A stretch of 20,094 nt of DNA from NCBI GenBank assembly GCA_039923495.1, contig JBDTCO010000026.1, positions 1 to 20,094 of the forward strand. Direction: 5' to 3'. The DNA is from JBDTCO01 sp039923495. Lineage in GTDB: Bacteria > Myxococcota_A > Polyangia > Palsa-1104. Position 1 is the first letter of the stretch, and every line of letters starts with the position of its first letter. This document shows positions 14,672 through 20,094 of the stretch, one piece after another. A program made the translations under genes and the position numbers. The notes under the pieces were generated by a model. The model was not told where the DNA came from, made no database searches, and worked only from the letters and a program-made list of their open reading frames with translations.

Positions 14672-16252
14672 CGGCAACGCGCGCGTCACGCACGCCTCGA
14701 GCGGCGTGCCATCGGGGCGCTTCGCGCACACGCGGAAGAGCTTCGGCAGCACGTCGACGACGATGTAGTTGTGTTGGTTGAACAGCGCCTTCACGCGCGG
14801 TGGGCACGATTTCTTGCCGGGCAGGCCGCAGCGCTGCGAGCGGAGCTCCGCGCCGCCTCCGCCGGAGACGATATAGTCGAGCGTCCCGACGCGGCCTCGC
14901 TCGTAGTGGTGGTCGTGGCCGCCCACGTAGAGCGTCGCGCCCGCCTTCTCGAGCAGCGGTGCGTACTGCGTCTTCGCGATCTCGTTGTCGCCGTGGAGCC
15001 CCGACGAATACGCGCCCTCGTGTGCGTACGCGACGATCGCGCGCGAGTGCTTCGCGCTCTCGAGATCGTGACGCAGCCACGCGAGCTGCTCCGCAGACCG
15101 ATACTGGTTCGAGTCGAGCGCGATGAAGTGCACGCCCGCGACCTCGAATGATCGCCACGACGGCCCCGTGATGTCGAACAGCGCGCGGAAGCGTGCCTGT
15201 CCCCTGCCCCCGCGCGCGTACTCGTGGTTACCCGGCGCCGGATACACGGGCACCGACGAGAGGAGCGGCGTCGCGATCTCGAAGTAGCGATCCCAGTCGC
15301 CCTCGTCAGAGCCCATGTCGACGAGATCTCCCGTCATGATCGCGAGGTCCGGATCCTCGTGGAGGATGCTGCGCACGAGCTCCGCGTGCGTGTCGTGACC
15401 CGAGCGCACGTCGCCGTAGATGACGAAGCGGAGCGGCCTCCCCGCCAGCGGTTCGGTGTGAAAAGGAATGCGCGCAGTCTCGGCGTCGTCGCCGAGCTGC
15501 ACCCGATAGTCGTAGCTCGTCGATGGTCGAAGGCCGGAGAGAGTGATCACGTGCCGCTGGCCGGATACATCGTTCGCGACGCGGCCCTTGTCGTAGCGCA
15601 CCGTCGCCGTCGTCGGCGCGTCCGTCTCGAACGCGACGCGCGCGGAGGTCGTCCCCACGTCGAGCAGGTACGGTCCGTGGGTGATGCGCGGCGCGTCGCT
15701 GGCCTCGAGCGCTGCGTCGAATGACGGCTCGCGGCCGGCCGTGCGCGGGTGTGCCTCGACCGCGAGCACGTGCTCACCGCGTGACAGCGCCACGCCGATG
15801 AGCGGGATGCGCTCCCACTCCGGCCCGTGCAGATCGGTCGCGAGCGAGTCGACTCCACCCGCGACGCGACGTCGTGCCACCTCGACGCCATCGAGGTACG
15901 CGACGAAGCCGTGCTGGTAGCGCGCGCGCAGCGTGAGGAGCCCGCGAGGCGTGTCGCTCGTGGTCGAAAAGTGCCAGCGCAAGAGCTGCGTGCGCGCGCA
16001 GCCTGTACCACCGTCACGCGCGCCATCGAGAGCGACGACGGGCCGATCGGCGAAGGCATGTTCGTCGTCGGCGACGCGTTTCCACTCGCCCACGACGCCA
16101 CACGCGAGCTTCGGCGTCGCACCCGCGACCACGAGCTGCGCCTCACGTCCCTCTGCGGTCGCTGCCAAACAGAGCAGCGCGCAGATGGCTACTTCTTGAC
16201 GCCGACCCAGTGCAGATCCGGTGGACCGAAGTGACGCACGACGACGAGGCAC
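14666..16252 (-). CDS. Secreted metallophosphoesterase (purple-acid-phosphatase-like)
   Basis: This protein has about 528 residues. The N-terminus is basic, then VAICALLCLAATA acts as the signal core. Next come a jelly-roll-like domain (about 45-170; FVAYLDGVEVARRR), an Fn3/PAP-N-like domain (about 180-265; ITHGPYLLDVGTTSARVAFE to DYRVQLGD) and a calcineurin-type phosphoesterase domain. The metal motifs are in order: YGDVRSGHD, MTGDLVDMG, PGNHEY, YAHEGAYSSG and GGHDHHYER. It hydrolyses some phosphoester outside the cytoplasm; the substrate is unknown. No ATG or GTG lies near the signal core. GTG 16252, overlapping the cupin gene by 64 bases, was chosen, and a CTG at 16210 would fit the signal peptide even better. 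It is the last gene of the ACT-UPF0210-cupin unit. Confidence 0.8.
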   Translation of the reverse strand: MPRRRASLRSTGSALGRRQEVAICALLCLAATAEGREAQLVVAGATPKLACGVVGEWKRVADDEHAFADRPVVALDGARDGGTGCARTQLLRWHFSTTSDTPRGLLTLRARYQHGFVAYLDGVEVARRRVAGGVDSLATDLHGPEWERIPLIGVALSRGEHVLAVEAHPRTAGREPSFDAALEASDAPRITHGPYLLDVGTTSARVAFETDAPTTATVRYDKGRVANDVSGQRHVITLSGLRPSTSYDYRVQLGDDAETARIPFHTEPLAGRPLRFVIYGDVRSGHDTHAELVRSILHEDPDLAIMTGDLVDMGSDEGDWDRYFEIATPLLSSVPVYPAPGNHEYARGGRGQARFRALFDITGPSWRSFEVAGVHFIALDSNQYRSAEQLAWLRHDLESAKHSRAIVAYAHEGAYSSGLHGDNEIAKTQYAPLLEKAGATLYVGGHDHHYERGRVGTLDYIVSGGGGAELRSQRCGLPGKKSCPPRVKALFNQHNYIVVDVLPKLFRVCAKRPDGTPLEACVTRALPR

Positions 16253-16674
16253 TCCGTGGCGCCACACCTGAGCTCGTGCTTGTCCTTGCTCGTGACGATC
16301 GCAAAGCCACCGGGACCGAGCAGGTGCTTCTGCCCGTTGCTCGTGATCGTGAGCTGACCCGCCACGACGGTGTAGTTGGTGATGTGCGTCTCCCAGCTCA
16401 TCGGCACGTGGTAGCCCGCGGGGAACTTGAGCCAGCCAGCCATGCCGCTGTCGGCAGGCTCCGTCCCGATGAGCGCACCCATCGCACCCTTCGGCAACGT
16501 GGCGATCGGCTCCCACTTCGCCGTCGACGGGTCCGAGAACAGCGTCCCGTCGATCTGCGGCGGCATCGGCGGCACCTTGATCGCCGGACCCGGCTTGGGT
16601 GGCGTCTTCGGTGGCTCGGCGTGCGCGAGCCCGCACAGTGCCATCGTCATTGCGAGTGTGAGCGTCTTCTGCAT
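16189..16674 (-). CDS. Secreted cupin-domain protein
   Basis: This is a 161-residue protein. The signal peptide MQKTLTLAMTMALCGLAHA is followed by a Pro/Lys-rich linker and a cupin-like barrel (about 45-150). Features are a strand KFPAGYHVPMSWETHITNYTVVAGQLTI, LGPGGFAIVTSKDKHELRCGATECLVVVRHFG, and single His residues in the positions where cupins bind metal (for example HVP, ETH, KHE). The enzyme activity, if any, is unknown; the family includes ChrR-like anti-sigma cupins and dioxygenases. It has an excellent GAGGA ribosome site overlapping the UPF0210 stop, five bases from ATG 16674, and its end overlaps the start of the phosphoesterase gene. Confidence 0.78.
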   Translation of the reverse strand: MQKTLTLAMTMALCGLAHAEPPKTPPKPGPAIKVPPMPPQIDGTLFSDPSTAKWEPIATLPKGAMGALIGTEPADSGMAGWLKFPAGYHVPMSWETHITNYTVVAGQLTITSNGQKHLLGPGGFAIVTSKDKHELRCGATECLVVVRHFGPPDLHWVGVKK

Positions 16675-16679
16675 GTCGG

Positions 16680-16684
16680 TCCTC
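16680..16684 (-). promoter_or_regulatory. Shine-Dalgarno for the cupin gene, inside the UPF0210 stop
   Basis: Read on the minus strand, TGAGGACCGACATG places GAGGA five bases before the cupin ATG and overlaps the UPF0210 TGA. This makes stop-start coupling between the two genes likely. Confidence 0.65.
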
Positions 16685-18062
16685 AGTTCCGCAGCGAGAT
16701 GATCGGCGCCGGGATGCGACCCCCGAGCCGGATGAAGTCGCGCGACGACCAGCGCGACACGGCCATGACCGGTGCTTCACCGAGGAGGCCGCCGTACACG
16801 GCCGTCTCGCCCACGCCCTTGCCGGGCACGGGGATGATGCGCACCGCGGTGGTCTTGTTGTTGACGACCCCGATGGCGATCTCGTCCGCGATGATGCCCG
16901 CGATCGTCTCATCGGGCGTGTCGCCGGGGACCGCGACCATGTCGAGCCCGACGGAGCACACGGCCGTCATCGCCTCGAGCTTCTCGAGCGAGAGCGCACC
17001 GCAGCGCACGGCCTCGATCATGTTGTGATCTTCCGAGACGGGGATGAATGCACCCGAAAGCCCACCCACGGACGACGATGCCATGACGCCACCCTTCTTC
17101 ACGGCGTCGGTGAGGAGCGCAAGCGCGGCGGTGGTGCCAGGCGCGCCGACCTTCTGCAGGCCCATGGCCTCGAGGATCTCGCCGACGGAGTCGCCGATGG
17201 CCGGCGTCGGCGCGAGCGAGAGATCGACGATGCCGAACCGCACCGGATCTCCGAGGCGCGCCACGAGCTCGCGACCGATGAGCTCGCCCGCGCGCGTGAC
17301 CTTGAACGACATGCGCTTCACGGTCTCCGCGATGTCGCCGAGGTCGACGCGCTGACCGCTCGCGCGCAGGCGACGCACCGCGGACAGCACGACGCCCGGT
17401 CCCGAGACGCCGACGTTGATGACGCGCTCCCCCTCGCCGACGCCGTGCATCGCACCGGCGACGAACGGGTTGTCATCGGGCTGGTTGGCGAACACGACGA
17501 GCTTCGCGCAGCCGATGCCGCCGTCTGCGGCCGTGCGTCGCGCGAGGTCCTTGATGATGCTGCCCATCCGGCCGATGGCGTCCATGTTGATGCCGGCCTT
17601 GGTCGACGCGACGTTGATCGACGAGCACACGCGCTTTGTTGTGGCGAGCGCCTCGGGGATCGAGTCGATGAGCACGAGGTCGCCGGCGGTGGCGCCCTTC
17701 TCGACGGCCGCCGAGAAGCCCGCGATGTAATCGATGCCCAGCTCGGCTGCGCAGCGATCGAGCGTCTCCGCGAGCGGGACGTAGCTGTCGGCGCGCGTGG
17801 GCTCGCCGACGAGCACGATGGGTGTGACGGAGATCCGCTTGTTGGTGATGGGCACGCCGTAGGTGGCCTGCACCTCGTTGGCGGTGGGCACGAGCCGCGC
17901 GGCGGCGTGCATGATCTTCTCGTACACGCGTGCGCACGTGCTGGCCATGTCGCCGGTGGCGCAGTCGCGCAGCGAGATGCCCATGGTGACGGTGCGGATA
18001 TCGAGGTGCTCGGCCTCGATCATGCGCAGCGTGGCGCGGAGCTCGTCGGTCTCGAAGAACAC
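16683..18062 (-). CDS. UPF0210 family (PFL-like, DUF711) protein
   Basis: This 459-residue cytoplasmic protein is recognisable as UPF0210 by the N-terminal EHLDIRTVTMGISL (18-31), PITNKRISVTPI, GFSAAVEKGATAGD, the long Gly-rich central part, and VGLDMVAVPGDTPDETIAGIIADE near the C-terminus. The family has a fold resembling pyruvate formate-lyase, but its biochemical role is unknown and no glycyl-radical motif is claimed. Normal length. The start is GTG 18062, one base after the TGA of the ACT-domain gene; it places the conserved N-terminus at the usual distance. The small ACT protein UPF0237 and UPF0210 are a recurrent pair in bacteria, and here they are adjacent in the expected order. The cupin gene follows by eight bases. 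Confidence 0.93.
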   Translation of the reverse strand: MFFETDELRATLRMIEAEHLDIRTVTMGISLRDCATGDMASTCARVYEKIMHAAARLVPTANEVQATYGVPITNKRISVTPIVLVGEPTRADSYVPLAETLDRCAAELGIDYIAGFSAAVEKGATAGDLVLIDSIPEALATTKRVCSSINVASTKAGINMDAIGRMGSIIKDLARRTAADGGIGCAKLVVFANQPDDNPFVAGAMHGVGEGERVINVGVSGPGVVLSAVRRLRASGQRVDLGDIAETVKRMSFKVTRAGELIGRELVARLGDPVRFGIVDLSLAPTPAIGDSVGEILEAMGLQKVGAPGTTAALALLTDAVKKGGVMASSSVGGLSGAFIPVSEDHNMIEAVRCGALSLEKLEAMTAVCSVGLDMVAVPGDTPDETIAGIIADEIAIGVVNNKTTAVRIIPVPGKGVGETAVYGGLLGEAPVMAVSRWSSRDFIRLGGRIPAPIISLRN

Positions 18063-18063
18063 G

Positions 18064-18627
18064 TCAGACTCTGTGCAGGCTCTGAAGGACGTCCTCGTGC
18101 ATCACGGTGGCCTTCATCCCGATGGACGCGAGCGTCTCCTGCAGCGTCCCGGAGGCGACATCGAACGGCTGCGTGAGTTCGCTGATGTCGAACACGACGA
18201 TCATCGTGAAGAAGTCGGCGACGATCGTCTGCGAGATGTCGAGGATGTCGGCGCCGAGCTGCGCGAGCGTCGTGGTCGTGAGCGCGCAGATGCCCTTGGC
18301 GTTGCGACCCGTGACCGTGAGGATCGCGCGCTCGCGTGGTCGCATGCGCGGTCCCATCGATCCGTGCCCCAGCGCTCCTGGCGCCATCGCGCCGATGATC
18401 TCGGTGACGACGGCCTCGATGACCTCGGGCGACTCACCGGCCATCCGCGAGACGACGCGACGCGTGATCTCGCGAACCCTCTCGTGCCCATCACCCTCCA
18501 CGAACCGGACACCTCGCTCGGATGCCTTCTCGCGCGCGAGCGGCGTGACGAGAGTTTCTTCGTCGACGTGCAACACACCGCCCTCGGGGACGGCCTCGAC
18601 TTCGACGTGGCTGACGACGCGTGGCAT
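18064..18627 (-). CDS. ACT-domain (UPF0237-like) protein with N-terminal extension
   Basis: This is a 187-residue protein. Residues about 100-187 form an ACT domain of UPF0237/GcvR type: AILTVTGRNAKGICALTTTTLAQLGADILDISQTIVADFFTMIVVFD is the visible core, and the usual free-standing protein is about 90 residues. Residues 1-98 are an extra module: a short strand leader, VDEETLVTPLAREKASERGV (21-40), then a helical region with REITRRVVSRM and PEVIEAVVTEIIGAM, and a Gly/Met-rich linker. ACT domains usually sense small ligands such as amino acids, and the paired UPF0210 protein is the likely partner. ATG 18627 is the only start that gives the full extension; its ribosome site is weak. It appears to be the first gene of the four-gene unit. 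Confidence 0.85.
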   Translation of the reverse strand: MPRVVSHVEVEAVPEGGVLHVDEETLVTPLAREKASERGVRFVEGDGHERVREITRRVVSRMAGESPEVIEAVVTEIIGAMAPGALGHGSMGPRMRPRERAILTVTGRNAKGICALTTTTLAQLGADILDISQTIVADFFTMIVVFDISELTQPFDVASGTLQETLASIGMKATVMHEDVLQSLHRV

Positions 18628-18660
18628 GGGCGCGGCTACCCTACTTCCACGTCAACGGCA

Positions 18661-18858
18661 GCGCAACGCTACACGCCGGCTCGCGATTGCCAGCTCGATG
18701 CAGCCTCACGCGAGCGCTGGCTCGAGGAGATGGCGTCCAGGCGGTTCAAGTCGAGCGATGCGCCGTCGTGGCTGTAGACCAGCATCGTCGAGCGGGTCGC
18801 GGAGCACGAGTGCGCCTACCTCGAGCACCGCCGTCGCTACGCGATGGGTGCTGCCTAG
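18661..18858 (+). pseudogene. Coding-like remnant with in-frame TAG, gene decayed
   Basis: In one plus-strand frame the gap between the ACT gene and pqqE reads a plausible protein end: CQLDAASRERWLEEMASRRF, KSSDAPSWL, a TAG at 18775-18777, then TSIVERVAEHECAYLEHRRRYAMGAA and a final TAG. Third positions are almost all G or C on both sides of the internal stop, as in a real gene, and no minus-strand gene lies opposite to explain it. No start codon or 5' part is evident, so it would be the 3' remnant of an inactivated gene. Its last TAG overlaps the pqqE stop in CTAG. No family recognised. Confidence 0.35.
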
Positions 18859-19955
18859 TCCTCGCCAGTCGACGTCGCGTTCGACGACAGGAGCTTCAGT
18901 CGTCGACCCGGCCCCATCTGCGTCGGCGCGCTCGCTGCGTCGCCGATCGCTGACTCGACGAGCGCGTGATCCGGCGAGAGCGTGCACGCGGGGTCGGTCG
19001 CGGCCGCGTCACCTGTGAGCAAGAAGGCCTGGCAGCGGCAGCCGCCGAAGTCGAGCGTACGGCGCTCGCACGTGTTGCACGGCGGTTTCATCCACGCCTC
19101 GCCGCGATACGCCACGAGCGCGGGCGAGTCGCGCCAGATGTCGGCGAGCGCGCGCTGTCCCACGCGCTCCCACGCGAGCGTCGTGATCGCCGACGCGGCC
19201 TGACACGGAAGCACCGCACCATCGGGCGCGATCACCAGATAGCGCTGTGCCCAGCCTCCCATGCACGCGCGCGGGGTCGCAGCGAGGTAATCGGGGAGCA
19301 CGAACGTGAGCTCGATGCCGTTCATCGTCGGACGCAGCCGCGCGACCTCGGCGCGCGCCACCTCGAGCTGCGCGCGTGTCGGCAGGAGCGCGTCGCGGTT
19401 GGCCAGCGCCGAGCCGAGGAACTGCGTGTTCGCCAGCTCGATGCGTTGCGCACCCAGCTCGCGTCCCAGCGCCACGAGCTGCGGCACCTCGTGGATGTTG
19501 CCGCGGTGGAGCACGACGTTGAGGGTCAGCCGCAGGCCGAGCTCGGTCACCCAGCGAGCAACGGCCTTCTTGCGGGAAAAGCTCGCGATGCCGCCGAGGC
19601 GATCGTTGTGCGCCGCGTCTGCCGACTGGAACGAGAGCTGCACGTGGTCGAGGCCTGCATCGCGCAGTTGCTCGAGACGCGAGCGCGCGAGCGGCAGCCC
19701 GCTCGTGATGAGGTTCACGTAGAGGTCCTGGGCGCGCCCCTCGGTGATGAGCGCCTCGAGATCGTCGCGCAGCAGTGGCTCGCCGCCCGTCAGGTGCAGC
19801 TGCAGCACGCCGATCGCCGCGGACTCGGCGATCGCGGCCTTCCACGCGTCGGTCGACAGCATCTGCCGCGTATAGCTCGTCGGGTTCGAGCAGTACGCGC
19901 AGCGCAGCGGACACGCATACGTGAGCTCGGCGACGAGTGTGTCCGGCGCGCTCAC
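18855..19955 (-). CDS. pqqE: PqqA peptide cyclase (radical SAM/SPASM), PQQ biosynthesis
   Basis: PqqE uses radical SAM chemistry to join a Glu and a Tyr in the PqqA peptide, the first committed step to the redox cofactor PQQ. The 366-residue protein has the radical SAM CPLRCAYC (Cys15, Cys19, Cys22), TGGEPLLRDD (56-65), the NTQFLGSALANRDALLPTR segment, CMGGW with Cys231, LPC251, and the SPASM cluster ligands CNTC (293, 296), GGCRCQAF (306, 308) and DPAC324. This SPASM pattern identifies PqqE specifically. The start is GTG 19955, overlapping the upstream stop by GTGA. A PqqD-like gene precedes it, as in pqqABCDE operons whose other genes would lie to the right of the window. A PQQ-dependent dehydrogenase is not visible. 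Confidence 0.93.
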   Translation of the reverse strand: MSAPDTLVAELTYACPLRCAYCSNPTSYTRQMLSTDAWKAAIAESAAIGVLQLHLTGGEPLLRDDLEALITEGRAQDLYVNLITSGLPLARSRLEQLRDAGLDHVQLSFQSADAAHNDRLGGIASFSRKKAVARWVTELGLRLTLNVVLHRGNIHEVPQLVALGRELGAQRIELANTQFLGSALANRDALLPTRAQLEVARAEVARLRPTMNGIELTFVLPDYLAATPRACMGGWAQRYLVIAPDGAVLPCQAASAITTLAWERVGQRALADIWRDSPALVAYRGEAWMKPPCNTCERRTLDFGGCRCQAFLLTGDAAATDPACTLSPDHALVESAIGDAASAPTQMGPGRRLKLLSSNATSTGED

Positions 19956-20094
19956 GTGCGCACCACCAGGTTCTTGCGGACGAGCTCGTCGAGGAACGCA
20001 CGTGTCTCGTCGCGACGACCGGGATCGTCACCAGCGATGAGCGCCAGCACCTCGTCTTCGATACGGCCCGTCGCGATGGCCTCGATCACCGACA
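19952..20094 (-). CDS. 3' end of a PqqD-like gene
   Basis: The last 46 codons plus stop of a gene entering from the right edge are present. They end in a helical stretch with ETRAFLDELVRKNLVV, matching the C-terminal helix pattern of PqqD, the small chaperone that presents PqqA to PqqE. Its TGA overlaps the pqqE GTG, so the two are coupled. The upstream part (SVIEAIATGRIEDEVLALIA) is less typical. The assignment rests on gene order and the final helix; a PqqC-PqqD fusion or another small protein is possible. Confidence 0.55.
   Translation of the reverse strand, partial: SVIEAIATGRIEDEVLALIAGDDPGRRDETRAFLDELVRKNLVVRT

Noticed and set aside
17025..18176. Long plus-strand frames opposite UPF0210 and the ACT gene
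   Set aside because: They are composed of shadow-type Arg/Asp/His-rich sequence, and the minus-strand products match known families.

Overview
The window is very GC-rich, with strong G/C preference at third codon positions. It has tightly packed genes on both strands, and several are secreted lipoproteins with Asp-Leu-rich tethers or Cys-rich tails. Together with an S55/SpoIVB-type secreted protein and a large secreted beta-propeller, this suggests a soil or sediment Myxococcota-type (former deltaproteobacterial) genome. That placement is inferred from gene content and style; no rRNA or marker gene is present.

Layout. 1-1632 (minus): a truncated lipoprotein, then a VOC-fold protein with a Lys-rich tail translationally coupled to a lipoprotein. 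1762-3638 (plus): argC-argB, overlapping by one base. 3674-5389: a small lipoprotein diverging from an acyltransferase-3 membrane protein. 5460-6899 (plus): a 479-residue lipoprotein, followed by a six-copy heptamer repeat that contains the stop codon of the convergent polytopic membrane protein (6938-8659, minus). 8719-9057 (plus): a Cys-rich mini-lipoprotein. 9118-12992 (plus): a two-gene secreted unit, S55-like peptidase plus beta-propeller/Fn3-like protein. 13047-14662: metF diverging from a persulfide-dioxygenase-like metallo-beta-lactamase-fold enzyme. 14666-18627 (minus): ACT-domain protein, UPF0210 (PFL-like), secreted cupin and secreted metallophosphoesterase, tightly spaced as one likely operon. 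18661-18858 (plus): a coding-like remnant with an in-frame stop. 18855-20094 (minus): pqqE and the 3' end of a PqqD-like gene, presumably the end of a PQQ biosynthesis operon that starts beyond the window.

Central metabolism represented: arginine biosynthesis (ArgC, ArgB), one-carbon/methionine metabolism (MetF), probable sulfane-sulfur or glyoxalase-type chemistry, and the PQQ cofactor. Most remaining genes are envelope or periplasmic proteins without assigned function. No mobile element, CRISPR array, tRNA or rRNA was recognised, and no stretch longer than about 230 bases lacks a gene. The most notable items are the S55-like protein whose Ser and His motifs are in reversed order relative to SpoIVB, the operon joining ACT/UPF0210 to secreted proteins, and the heptamer repeat that puts stops in all three minus-strand frames.
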